Below are positions 46,039-57,730 of a DNA stretch of 64,000 nucleotides, piece by piece. Made by a program: the position numbers and the translations under genes. A model generated the notes under the pieces. That model was not told where the DNA came from and searched no databases. It saw nothing but the letters and a program-made list of their open reading frames with translations. Source of the DNA: Erythroxylum novogranatense (lineage: Eukaryota; Streptophyta; Magnoliopsida; Malpighiales; Erythroxylaceae); contig CM057232.1 of the NCBI GenBank assembly GCA_029891385.1, positions 63,053,824-63,117,823 of the forward strand, in the 5' to 3' direction. Every line of letters begins with the position of its first letter. The stretch's first letter is position 1.

Positions 46039-47942
46039 TCAACCTAAATGTAAAGAGAGAAATAATGTTAGAATATAACTATATGCATGATCATAAGGAC
46101 TTGAATGAAATGCATATGGGTCCTACTAGTTTTTAAGAATCCATAGCCCTTACTACGAATCCAAGAAAAATGATGACAAAATGTCCTATTGGGTCGATAT
46201 CCGACAATACTAAGAATGACCTTGGGTTTACCCAACAAGCCACCTTAGGTCAATCAGTAGATATCGGTCATATCAATTGCATCATAGATGCAACTATTGT
46301 CTAGTGCTATCAACTCGTAATGTATGCACACACATTAGGCTATCAACTCTTGATGCGCGTATATCTGATGTACGCTACCCAATTGCGCCTCTGTCTATGT
46401 TGACCTTGAGTTTACTAAAAAAATCAAAGCTTCTAGTGAAAACCGACCCATTAATCCAAAAATCTTTTTTCAATGGTTCGAACATATCCGTATAGAGCGA
46501 GCTTGGGTTTACCCAACAACCCTAACTCTAAAAGAATTCTGGTTCTCCCCATGTTAATGGAAGGCGTTAGTTTTCATATTATGTGTGAGGGATTTCATAC
46601 TCTGGTCTCATCTAAGTCGTAGGATTATAGTCACAATGACTATATGGAATGATTTAGGACATTTCATCAATCACATCGAATTTATATCCATTATCATCCA
46701 TCATCCCACCTAACCAACCATAGCATGCATTCTCTAATGCAATTATCTCACAAGGTTTTCCTATATAGGTTGTGACGGGTTATGCATCTAAAAATTTGAC
46801 GTTCAATTCAACTCTTGAACCGAATTGCTTTCTAATGTTGGCATCGGCTAATTTCTCAATCCATATGTTTTCAATTCCAATTCAAAATACCAATATGCCA
46901 AGTGTAATACCCTCTACTCTGATGTACCAATTAAACATTTTAATTATATCATGCTTGCCATATCTAGTCATACTAGACATGAAATACTTAAAATAGATTA
47001 ATACAATATTAATCTTTTAGATTTCCAAATAATTTGAGAACATCAAACTATCACCCTAAGTATCTCTAGGTAGTCTCCACTTCATCAAGACTACTTCGGC
47101 ACTTCTCACATAACTTGTGACAGCTAAAACAATCAAGATAACTAAATATACTAACGAGACGCTAATATGACATATTTGACATCCGAATATTTTTGGAAAC
47201 CCAATTTTAAGAAAATCAGTTTGGCATGCATACAACATCAATATAACATATTTATGATCACATTAAAAATGATTCAAGGCATTAAAACTGAAAAACACAT
47301 AATCAACATTTCAAATAAACTAGTTCCAGCAATTTTCTCAAAATTGCCATGCTCTGTCTTTTGTTTGAAAAAAGTCATTGAAACAATTTCAATAACTGCT
47401 GAGAAAATTACAGAGGTTACAAAATGTTTACAACATGTTCCATGAATGTTTTCAGAATTTATTTCCAAGAAAAACTTAACCAACCTCAGCAACCAAGCCA
47501 ATCCAGAATCTGTGTTCCTCAACACAGTCATTCCCAACAACACACAAGAAATTCTTAAATAAATATTCAATCACCTAGAATTTTTTTTCATATTCATATA
47601 TATTTGTAAACATATTAGAAACATGTTGGTGAAATAAAATCCTAAAAACAATTTTTTTATAATTTATTCTCGAATTTACAATCATGCTTGTGCATGTAAT
47701 GTGCATAAACACAGCAACTAGAACATTAGGGAATAAATTAGCAAAAACATATGAAATCACATTGATAAATTTTTTCTTTCCACAAACAAATTCAGCAACA
47801 TCTCATGAGCAAATATGGGGAAAATTTTTTCGAAAACAACATCTCTACACTGATTTCGAATTGAACACACTCAGCATGTACAATCATCATAACCAATAGG
47901 CAGCATCAACCTTGTTATGATTTCTTCTTTATACGAGACACA
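46039..47942 (-). other. Long non-coding leader of element C
   Basis: Homologous to 4193-6309 of N. It has three copies of the leader motif (46217-46241, 46401-46423, 46498-46521). Where N has its AAGTCGACTT array, C has about 100 bp of unrelated AT-rich sequence (around 46690-46820). No coding frame. Confidence 0.78.
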
Positions 47943-47959
47943 AGTGGATCTGATACCAC
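47943..47959 (-). promoter_or_regulatory. Primer-binding site of element C
   Basis: Sense GTGGTATCAGATCCACTTG; first ten bases Met-type, then diverged. Confidence 0.8.
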
Positions 47960-48140
47960 TATAAGAAAATCTCGGTGCATGTATCACATGCATGCGGTGC
48001 GGAAAACAAAAAAAAATTGTTCCGAGACTTTCCCGAAGTCCAGGATCTATGTGTCTATATAAAAAAGTACCAAAATTCTCAAACCACAACGACCAAAGGA
48101 GACCGTCTCTAATGGTATCCACGCAGAGGTCAGAGAATCT
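47960..48140 (-). repeat. Element C 5' LTR, end portion, cut by E
   Basis: Sense end is ATTTTCTTATA where N has ATTTTCCTACA. About 180 bp align with the last part of the N 5' LTR (GTTTTCCGC, ACATGTGAT, CTCTGCGTGGATACC-like words) and then stop at the start of E. The remainder should lie beyond E, F, G and H, outside the window. Confidence 0.85.
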
Positions 48141-50232
48141 TGTTGGAGTTATGTAAATATAGTGCCCTTGAAAGCAAGTGTATTTACATGTAACTTTATC
48201 TTCTTCATTATAGTTTTGTAATAAAATATTTATTATTAATAAAACAAAAGAGTTTGGTTTTATCTGTATGAGCATTATATATCTTGTCATAAGGTACCAA
48301 GATTCTTTTGTAAGTAATATATATATACATAGAGATGTATGGGAAACATGTATATTATTAGAATCTGAATTAATTGATTCACAGTTGAATAATCAAGTTG
48401 GTCGCTGATTATGGTTTAGATCAGATAGTGTTGCGATTTATCTCCATATAAGTAAAGGAGTTTACTTCAAGGGAATGATGAGTTTCATATCATGATAGTA
48501 GTTGACTATCGATAATGGCACTATTAAATGAATCTGGAATCAAGTATGTTTTCAAGAATAAAGTGGGTCGTTACTTTAATCTTAAAACATACAACTTAAG
48601 CATTCACTTATTATGAACCATAATCTTGATGAGTGGTGAACTAATATATGTTTCATTATAATTCTTTATATGATCGGAATGGATTTTTACAGAGTATTAA
48701 TCCAGTGTCTGCATGTTGGAATTATTAATTGAAACATGTATCAGGGAACATTCATTCAAATAAAGAGTTTATAGTGTTATCATCTCTTCTAGATGTTTTA
48801 AGGAGATTTAGTGATTAAACTGACGCCAGTAGTTTGATGGACTAGCTACCCATCAAGTCTTAACACTGAGATGAGATCTTATGTGTTAATCACCATATAA
48901 AGTAAAATGAGAGATCTAGAAGGAAAAACTAACATAAGGGCAAAACGATAATTTTACCCTTTGTTGTGTGGATGGCTATAATAAGGTTCTAAATAGGGTT
49001 TGCAATTGGACATATTCTCATTATAGTTAATAATTCAAGAGTTCAACTAATTGTCTTTAGTGGAATGACATTTAGTTAATAAGCTAGAATTAATTCCAAT
49101 GAGATTGAATTAATTCTGAGCTTATTGGAGCTTGAATTATCAAAGTTCAATAAGATTCCCCACTTGGCTTTTTAAGGAAGGTTATCAAGCTAAGTAAGAA
49201 ATATAAATGGAGGTTAATTTGAAGTCCATAATTGAATCTTGGGCTTTGTCTAATTAAAGAAGCCCAAATGTATATTTAGTAATGGACTTGATTTTTGGTT
49301 TAATGTAATTAATTAGATTAATTATATTAAAAAAAATTTTTAAGAAGAAGATAGCAATTTCGGTTATTCCTAGGTTAAATGTGTAACCACACATTTGACA
49401 TTAAAATGCTAAATAAAGATGGTCTTTATTATGGTTAATCATCATTAAATGGAGTTATGAACTTACCATTAAATGGTTTAATGGTTTTCTTTTAATGTTG
49501 GCTTGTAACCTTTATGCATTCATTAGATTAAAGATGAAAGATGTACATTATATGGACCATCTTCCTTCTTTCTTCTTGGCAAAACCAAAATTGGGTATTG
49601 AATTTTAGGTTATGGTCTTTTCAAATAGCCATCATAAAGATAAATGAAGATAATCTCATTTATTGGCTATTTTATGAGTGATTAATGAAAGAAGTGATGC
49701 ACTTGATGCCTCTCTCTCCTTCCATCCATGCATATACGAAATTGGTAGGCAAGAAAAAGTCCTTGCATGTTCTTTACACCTTCTCTCCTTTCATGAAAGA
49801 GAGAATCAAAAATACCAATTGAAAGAGTTTCAATTTTGCTTCTTCTTCTAAGAAAATCTCCTCCAAACATTTCTTCTCCTTTCCCACCAAAGGATTTTGT
49901 TAACCTAATTTGCCTTGAAGAACAGGTGGTAAATCTAATTGGTTGAGGATATTACAACAAGGAGAAAGTAGATTGCTAAAGGAAAAGAGTCAAAGGCAAA
50001 GGATTTGGATACACGAAGAAGGAGAGGATAGCGCAGCGAGGATTTAAAGCTGTAGCGAAGGAGTCGGTAATACTCCTGATCTTGTTTATATTTTATTATC
50101 CTTATACCATATCATGTATGGATTGGCATGTTGATTTGGATTTGTTGCTTCCGCTGCAAGTAATGATTTCTTAAAAGTTTTAAAATCTACCGTTTTTCCA
50201 AACAAAGCATGTTTTCTTTTTCCGATCCAACA
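48141..50232 (+). repeat. Element E 5' LTR (2092 bp)
   Basis: TGTTGGAG start, GATCCAACA end, AT-rich. The matching 3' LTR is not in the window, so the edges rest on the TG..CA ends, the primer site and the break in C. Confidence 0.85.
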
Positions 50233-50252
50233 ATTAGTATCAAAGCCAATAT
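50233..50252 (+). promoter_or_regulatory. Primer-binding site of element E (degenerate)
   Basis: TTAGTATCAAAGCC follows the LTR; it differs from TTGGTATCAGAGCC by two bases. Position and remaining match support a Met-type site that has decayed. Confidence 0.7.
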
Positions 50253-51424
50253 CTAATGCATGATTTCGGTTCCTATATATTGGATGCATGGGTTGGCAAT
50301 AATTTTCTGTATGCTGCATATTTTTATGTGATAGAAATATACATGGTGTATGTTTGCTCTTTTGGTTGTCCATAGAAGTTAAATTTACCTTGTAAGATTC
50401 TTTATTGGTTGTAACAAGGAGAGTGGTCTATCATTACCATGTTTGCTCCTTGGTTTCTTTTTTCTATTTTATTTGATTTTGTAATGTACAAATTGATGTA
50501 ATGATGAAGATGGAGAAGCCATGGATTGAAGAAATGGAAAGGTAAAATTTTCGGTGTATCCTTTTGTGTATTGGCATAAGTTTTATGAAAACTAGTGTTG
50601 GAATTTTTTGTCAAAACAAAGATTTGGTTTTCTAAAAATCTGGTGCTGGAATTTTATTTTTCAAAGTGACAAAATTCGATTTTCATATATGCCATTACAT
50701 TTTGTTTACCAAATGGGTCGAATCATATTTGTGAAGAGTTCGAAGCGGAAGATCCAAGTCCAAGAAGAATACTTTGGGCCTAAAAGGCTTGTAATTATTT
50801 AATTTTTCTAGGATGGACAATCCAAAGTGGCTTTATTAGTTCATGTGATGAATGAAGAAATGAATGCTTATAATATGTGATATTATGTGATTGCATGTCC
50901 TTTAGAAAAGTGCCAACCCTAGGCTTTACCATGCATTCATTATGTATGAGATATATAATGAAACAATATAGAATGGATAATAAATTGCATCTAGACAAGA
51001 TGGTATTTAAAACTTAAAGCCTAAAAAGATTAAGTGGGAGAGGATGCTCCTGTGAGAGTCCACGGTCTCCAAATGATGGCCCATTTGCATGTGGTGAAGT
51101 GTTACTCCCCATCGTAGGGCATGGATCCTAGATCTTGCATGGTTTGGGTCTCCTTAAGGATAAGTCCACTTAATGATAGCAAATGTGACCTCCCACCGAG
51201 GCATGGTTTGTAGGTATCTTTAGTGAATGAATCAAATGCCCACCGTCACTTAGTTTGTTATAAATAAGAAAAAAACCCGTCGTATAATGTTTTAATTTTT
51301 TTAAATTTTGTTAAATCTATCATCATGCATACATGCATCATGATTTTATACAAAGTTCCATAAATTGTTGACTAGTATGCTCATGTTTTAATAATTTATA
51401 TTTTCAGACATAATCAACCACAAA
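50253..51424 (+). other. Leader of element E
   Basis: 1.17 kb, no coding frame over 100 codons and no motif. Some CCCACCGAGGCATGG / CCCCATCGTAGGGCATGG words near 51110-51240 look like a diverged internal repeat. Confidence 0.7.
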
Positions 51425-53424
51425 ATGAATCCACTCACCCTGCTCTTGACTAATAACAAATTGGAAAACGGAGACAATTTTAATGAATGGAGAAGTAACC
51501 TTAACATTGTTCTTCAATATAAACGTATTTCATGGGTGTTAACTGAAAATGAGCCTACACCTCCAAGTGGAGATTCAACTCTTGAGCAAGTCCAACAATA
51601 TGAGCGTTGGCAGAATGCTGACAAGACTACTAAGTGTTATATTCTGGCTTCTGTCAACGGTATGTTGAAAAAGCAAATTGCTTGTATGAAAAATGCTAGT
51701 GCAATGGTCCATCCCCTACATGAGATGTTTGGTGTGAGGACTAGGTTTGCAAGAGTGAAAGCTATCCAAACATTTCATAATCTCAGACAGAAACCTGGTG
51801 AACCGGTGCGGGATTACATGATGAAGGTAATCTCTGCGGTCACTGAGGCTGAGATGCTTGGGTCGGATATAGATGCGGACACGCAGATGATTGTGATCAT
51901 CAATAGCTTAAACTCTTCTTTTCAACAGTTTAAGTTAGACTATGAGCTCAATAGCAAGGATTACACATTGAGTGAGTTGATGAATACCCTCAAGAGCACG
52001 GAGGAGATATTGAATATTAAGGCTTATGCACCAGAAGCTAATGTAGTTTCTTCTTCTAATCCCAAAGGTAAGGGCAAGGAAAAGAAGAAGGGTCCAATGA
52101 AAAAGAAGGCCCAAACAGGGGTCAAGGCCAAATCCATGAAAAAGAAGGCCAAAGAGAACATCAAAGGAAAGTGTTTCCACTGTGATGAGATGGGCCACTG
52201 GAAAAGAAACTGTCTAGTCTACCTAGAGTCCCTAAAAAACAAACAAGGTATGGGCTTCCTAAGTTTGTTAGGAACTAGAAATGTGGCAGATTTATCTACT
52301 TCTTAGATATTAGATTCAGGAGCCACTAACCATGTTTGTAATTCTTTGCAGGGATTCCAGCAAAGAAAAATAGTACCTAAAGGCCAGTTTCAAGTCAAGA
52401 TAGCAGATGGTTCCTATGTTTCGGCAGAATCAGTGGGAGTAGTTATCTTGGACTTTCCTAGTGGTCATAGGTTATATTTGGAGGATGTTTATTACATGCT
52501 AATGATTGTAAGGAACATGATTTCTGTATTTTGTCTAATAAAATATGGTTATTCCTTATATTTTGAAAAGGTTGTTTCAATATATGAGAATAAGGATTTT
52601 ATTTGTGACGCGATAACTAAACAGGGATTGTTTTTTATAGAACCTATGAAAGGCTCACTAAAAACCACAGAATTGATAAAACCAAGACAATCCAAAATCT
52701 CTAGCATTAATTCAAAGTATCTGTGGCACTTAAGAATGGGTCATATCAATTGGAAAAGACTTGACAGGCTAGTAAAGGATGGGATCCTTATGGGCTTGGA
52801 TAGTGATCCATTACCCACCTGTGAATCTTGTATTGAAGGAAAAATGACCAAAGCCTCATTTCCTTCTAAAGGAAACAGATATGAATCCACATTGGACCTG
52901 GTACATACTGATGTGTGTGGGCCCATGAATGTACAAGCTAGAGGAGGTTATGAATATTTCATAATTTTTATAACTGATTACTCAAGACATGGCTATTTGT
53001 ATTTGATGCATAAAAAGAGTGAATCTTTTGAAAAGTTCAAAGAATTCAAAGCTGAAGTTGAGAAGCAACTTGGCAAGCCATTAAAACAGCTTCGATCAGA
53101 TCCAGGTGGTGAGTATTTATCTGGAGAGTTCCAGCAATATTTAATTGACAATGGAATTATTTCCAATTTGTCAGCTCCTCGTACACCTCAACAGAATGGT
53201 GTAGCAGAGAGGAGAAATAGAACTTTATTAGAAATGGTAAGATCAATGATGTCCTACGCTAGCCTTCCAGAATCATTCTGGGGATATGCCATACAAACAA
53301 AAACATATCTTCTTAACTTTGCTCCGTCCAAATTAGTGCCTAAAATACCTAGGGAGTTGTGGACTAGCCGAGTGCCTTCATTGAGGAATTTGAGGACTTG
53401 GGGTTGCCCAGCCCATGTTCTAAA
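51425..53424 (+). pseudogene. gag-pol: Element E gag-protease-integrase polyprotein, one in-frame stop, cut by F
   Basis: ATG 51425 opens a frame that runs to 53424 with a single TAG at 52304-52306, most likely TGG to TAG just before the protease site ILDSGATNHVC. Gag: NFNEWRSNLNIVLQYKRISW, FHNLRQKPGEPVRDYMMKV, a basic Lys-Gly linker and zinc knuckle CFHCDEMGHWKRNC. Then protease, integrase zinc region (H..H, CESCIEGKMTKASF), core DVCGPMNVQARGG, FITDYSRHGYLYLM, LRSDPGGEYLSGEF, QQNGVAERRNRTLLEMV. It ends at WGCPAHVLN where F begins. Gag packages RNA; protease and integrase mature and insert the copy. Best preserved copia coding region here. Confidence 0.93.
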
Positions 53425-54329
53425 TGTTGGTCCCTAAAAGTTTTTTTAATCGATGTTATTAAGCATGAATTGTGTTAATTGTGTGATTTATGGCTTAGTT
53501 AGATTACATTGGAAGTATTAGTCGAAAACTGAGATTAAGTGAGTCTAATGTGGTATAAATGGGAATGAAAGAGTAAAAATTGTTTGAGGGTAAGATGGGA
53601 AGATCACTTAAGTTGGAGAGGTTAAGGCATAACTAGGAGGGGCATTTTAGTCCTTGTGCTTCCATTTATGCTTAAGTGAAAGAATAAGAAGAAAAAGAGA
53701 AAGAAGAGAAGAGGGAGAGTGTCGTAAAGCTAAAAGAGAAGAAGAGAGATTAGGGCTTTGCAATTCTTAAGGATTTCGACGAATTTGAAGCAAATTCCTG
53801 GTAAGCTCAAGTTCTTTTCCTCTTGTTTTGGTTAGATTAAACCCTAGTGTAGCTTGGTAAGAGTTTCGGTAGGAGTTAGAATCGATTGGATAGGAAGTTT
53901 ACGGAAAAATGGTGAAATATCTTTGGGTTGATGATCTTGGTGTGTTGTGACTGATTTTAAGGTTGTAATGAGTTATAACTGAAGCTTAGGACTTGAATCA
54001 AGGTTTAGATGTGTTACATTGGCAAAATGGGAGGATTGTGATAGAAATTTGTGAGAAAAATCAGGTTCGGGAGGAGTTCCCAGACCCGCACGTCGCATCG
54101 TGCTCATGAGCACGCCGCGGCGTGCGAAAGTGTGCACGCCGCAGTGCACATACAAGTGCACGTTGCGGCGTGAGAGACGGGTGTACGCCATGCATGCGTC
54201 GCGGCGCACACGGGCCGTTCACCGAGACGAATGTAGCCTTTGCCGCGGCGAGCTCCTTTTTTCAGCGCAGATGTATTTTGGTATTTTGGGCATAACTTTG
54301 GCTGTAGATGTCCAAATGAGGTGATTTTG
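53425..54329 (+). repeat. Element F: start of a gypsy LTR related to A and D, cut by G
   Basis: Starts TGTTGGTCCCTAAAAG after CTAAA (53420-53424, presumed TSD). It follows the layout of the A LTR (GGCATAACTAGGAGGGGCAT, a pre-island region, CG island 54087-54255, tail from 54288) and stops at GTGATTTTG where G enters. The rest is outside the window. Confidence 0.85.
54087..54255. repeat. CG-rich island in F
   Basis: GCACGTCGCATCGTGC, GCACGCCGCGGCGTGC (perfect 16-bp palindrome, about 54112-54127), GTGCACGCCGCAGTGCAC, CACGTTGCGGCGTG, GCGTCGCGGCGCAC, GCCGCGGCG. The densest island in the window; several words are near-perfect palindromes of the same pattern with different bases. Confidence 0.88.
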
Positions 54330-56540
54330 TGTAACATCCCACCCCCGACGGAAAGGGTAAAATAGTAATTTGGTCAGGGATGAGAGTGATTAGGACTGAT
54401 TTGACATTTTTATACATACTGGTATTTGTGAATAGTGAATTTTGCACATGAAAAATAACTGTACATGCATTCATGATATTTCCCGGTATTGGGTCCAAAT
54501 AGAATTTTAAAGTGAATAACGTGGATATTATGTTTGAAAAAATTTATTCAGAATGGATCATTATAGGTTTTACATTTTTCGGGAATTATAGGAATTTTTC
54601 TGAACTTTTCCGCAGAAAATTTCCGGACCGAAAAAACCGTCAAGTGGCGAACCAGTTGATTTTTGGTATCGAAAATTTATATCCAATAGCACTACAATAT
54701 TGAGTATATTATTTTGGGATTGAAATGAGGGCCATTGGACTTGAATGGGTCAAATTTCATTAGGGTTCTTAAGAAATCCTATTACTTGTTTTGTTCTTTA
54801 GCCTATTTTGTCTTTTCTCCTAATTGGACAAGTGTCCTTTGACTCACCATAAACTAATCTTATGTTGGTGGTTCTCCAACCTTCCACGACACTTGCATCT
54901 TCAAAGGGCCAAAGGAGTTTGTCTTCATTCTCCTTTCCTCTTCATTCACGTAGCTCCCTCTTTCTTTGTCACTTTGAAAATTTTGTTCATCTTTCCTACT
55001 TCCCTCTACTTTGCTTTCCCCTCTTTTAGTTCACCTAAAGAGCTTGACTTAAACCTCACCCCTTTTTGAGAAGGTGATGATCGTGTATGGTGTTGAGAAA
55101 TAGAGGATTGGTGGATTAGTTGAAGAAGTGAAGAGATTGAAGTTGGAAAAGCTTGATTAGGTAAGGTTTATGCTAAGCTTTCATTATGTTCTTTCAAATG
55201 GTTGTTAGAAGCATTTATTGTGATTTTTATGTGCATTAATGTCATGGAATTTTGGAGATTTATGTTCAAGTGAATGTATGAATGATCTAGTGACTGATTT
55301 CTTGTCCATTTGGTGCTTAGTGATGTGTTATTGGTATTGGAAGTGATAGAATCTAAAGTTAGTACCAAAGCTGGAAAATTGGTTTTGTACTGATTACACT
55401 GTTAATGGTGTGGTTGTGCAAATGAGGTGCGGTTTGTGCCAAATGAAACTTTAGTTGATTGGCTACAATTTTGTGTGAAATAGGTGTTGTCTAATTGTAG
55501 CTCTAAGAGGTCGAATTTTGGCTTGAAAAATTAGAGACATGGGCTGTGGGAACAGTACCCGGATTGATGACCTAATTGTTTTGATGATTTTTCTAGATTA
55601 ATTTAGAAGGAATTGGTGAAAATGGTATTAATAAAAGTTGAAGCCTATCTTGTTAGCTTTCTATTGCCACTGATTTTGTAATTTTTCGATATGTACGTTG
55701 GGAGTTATGAACTGTTAACTAATGACTGACTATGTGCATTATGTTGGAACCTAGCCATAAGTGTAGGTTTTGTGAGTATTCTGATTGGAAGCAAATTTAG
55801 AGATTTCCTTGATTTGAATTGACACAAATGATCTTCTGGAAAGTTATATAGGAAGCAATTATCTTGAAAATAAGATATAGTATGTTAATTTTGGATAACA
55901 GAATTGGGACTTATGAATTTTCAAAGATTGGACTGAAGTTCGGTCATTGACTAGTGATCAGGGCATAAACTTGCATGACAGTTTTGAGCTTGTTAATGAT
56001 GGAATTGGATTCTGAGCCCTTCATGAGAAGTGTAGTATTCTATTTGATCTTTTCATGGGTATAAAGTATGTAAAATTTTGACATTTGTACAAGGAGTTAC
56101 GCTTTTTATAAATTTCTGTTCAGTTCAAGCGTTTTCAGTGGGTAGAATCATTCCTTGAATTGTTTGACCTACTTAGCAATTGAATTTGATTTCATGTTGT
56201 TCATGAAAGTTGTAGGTCACATTCTGGTATTTCATTTGGCATAAATATTGTAATTTTTAGCAAAGGGAATGAGAAGTTATGGATTTTATAAACTGTTGCA
56301 CTGTTTTGACAAAATGTTGCAATGTTTTGAGAGGCATTGTGAGGGCAGTAACTTTGATTGCATTTTTGACACCCTCAGAGGTGAAATTGGCTTTTGTGTC
56401 CTTCATAAAACTTGTAGAGCTATCTTTTCTCTATAAAATAGATACCAATTTTGTCCAATTTGGAGTCCGGAGTAGGGAGTTACATCTTGTGTAAGTTGGG
56501 ATGTCGGAGGACGTTTGTTCCAGATCTGCTATTGTATAGC

Positions 56541-56625
56541 ATAAGTCGACTTGCACCCCATATAAGTCGACTAGGACATACACAGTAGCATAAGTCGACT
56601 AGGATTCTTAAGCAAGTCGACTAGG
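56541..56625. repeat. AAGTCGACTT cluster in G (4 copies, 3 diverged)
   Basis: One exact copy followed by three AAGTCGACTAGG variants, spaced about 20-30 bp. The sequence that follows (TTATAACTTTTCTGTCCGAC, then ATTCTTGAGGCATCAG) loosely resembles the tail found after the CG islands in A, B, D and F. Confidence 0.85.
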
Positions 56626-57425
56626 ATCATATATTTTCCTTGTTTTACTTATAACTTTTCTGTCCGACATCCGATTGACCTGATTCTTGAGGCATCAGAT
56701 TCGTGAAACATTGAATTTCATTGCATGAGAAATTGGGAATTTTTGGATGAAAAATTGACGTGGATCCGGGTAATGATTCTTGGTCACTGTTTTATTTATT
56801 TTTGGACCTATAGAGGTTTGAATTGAGTACTGTCAGTGCCGTTAGATTTCTAATTTTTAGACGGATTTTTGGTGATTGAAAATTTGAATTTAGGGTCGGA
56901 AAAATCATGAACATGCATTGTACACATTTTAAGCCCTACATGTGCATTCTGAAATATTTCTGATTAGATTTTTGGTAATCATTGCATACTGTAACTGGTA
57001 TAGAGGCACATTTGGAGCGTCGGTCCACAGATGTCACTGAGACTTCCAGGTATTAGCTCGGAAGTACAGGTGAGTAACCTAGTTGGTTCCTCAATTTCTG
57101 ATTGTTTATAATTATGTAGAGATAATTTTATGGAGAATAATGGTTTTTATGACTGAAATGTTGAACTGAAGGAATAGGAATTGGGCATTGAAGTGTAAAC
57201 TGGCTGTGAATGTGATAAATTGTGACTGTATGAAAATCTGTATGATTGAGAATGATATGTTTGATTATGATAAATTGGATTGGATTGCAATGTGATTTTG
57301 TGACTGTATGATATTGTGTATACTTTGATAAATGGGTTTTAGTGACAATGTGAATTGTGATACATTGAGCATGTTGCATTCCATATACAAATACTTAAAC
57401 GGATAATAATAGTTGTGACCTGAGA

Positions 57426-57500
57426 CGCCACTGATACTGAAAAGAGCCTTGAGCTCGAACACTGATACTGAAAAGAGCCTTGAGCTCGAACACTGAAAAA
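57426..57500 (+). repeat. Tandem repeat in G LTR
   Basis: Unit ACTGATACTGAAAAGAGCC then TTGAGCTCGAAC, about 31-32 bp, two exact copies and a shortened third (GAAAAATAGCTTTGAGCTCG). Each has the inverted repeat GAGC..GCTC. It sits where B has its row of four palindromes. The perfect palindrome TAGACGCGTCTA follows at about 57556. Confidence 0.85.
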
Positions 57501-57730
57501 TAGCTTTGAGCTCGAAGGGAGTTAGTGCATACCCAGAGGGCTCTCCTACTCCTTAGACGCGTCTACTGAATACTGTTCACTGTTTAAGCGCTCGGTCGCA
57601 ACACTGCAATAAAATGGGAAAGTGTCACATATGCATTGTATATATATACTTGACTGACTACTTGAAATGGGAAAAAGGCATGAGTGCCTTATTCAATTGC
57701 GATTTACTTGTATGTAATGATATGGTACTT

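Larger units (their letters stand above)
40115..48140 (-). mobile_element. Element C: Ty1/copia retrotransposon, host of A, D and E, both ends missing
   Basis: In sense (minus): end of 5' LTR (48140-47960), primer site, leader, gag, then protease and integrase up to 40115, where A is inserted. RT and the 3' LTR would lie beyond A, left of the window. It is the same family as N (leader wording, gag, protease, integrase). It is the oldest visible layer, since A, D and E all interrupt it. Confidence 0.88.
48141..53424 (+). mobile_element. Element E: Ty1/copia retrotransposon inserted in C LTR, cut by F
   Basis: Begins TGTTGGAGTTATG directly after AATCT (48136-48140, presumed TSD). 5' LTR, primer site, leader, gag, protease, integrase, then interrupted at 53425 by the LTR F. 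RT, RNase H and the 3' LTR are outside the window. A different copia family from C/N and from H, by LTR and gag. Confidence 0.92.
54330..57730 (+). repeat. Element G: gypsy LTR related to B, end missing
   Basis: Starts TGTAACATCCCACCCCCGACGG after TTTTG (54325-54329). It runs parallel to the sense LTR of B: TTTTTCGGGAATTATAGG area, GACTTCCAGGTATTAGCTCG and GTACAGGTGAGTAACCTAGTTGG (57040-57090), then the GAGC..GCTC repeats (57426-57500) and AAGGC stem-loop (57675-57690). Where B has a CG island, G has AAGTCGACTT repeats (56541-56625). About 3.4 kb, then it changes to copia gag on the minus strand at about 57.69-57.73 kb with no LTR end. Short open frames here carry no motif. Confidence 0.8.

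Noticed and set aside
54330..57730. G considered as containing a host gene because of several gene-like phrases and open frames of 60-80 codons.
   Set aside because: The layout parallels the sense LTR of B from end to end and the frames have no known domain.
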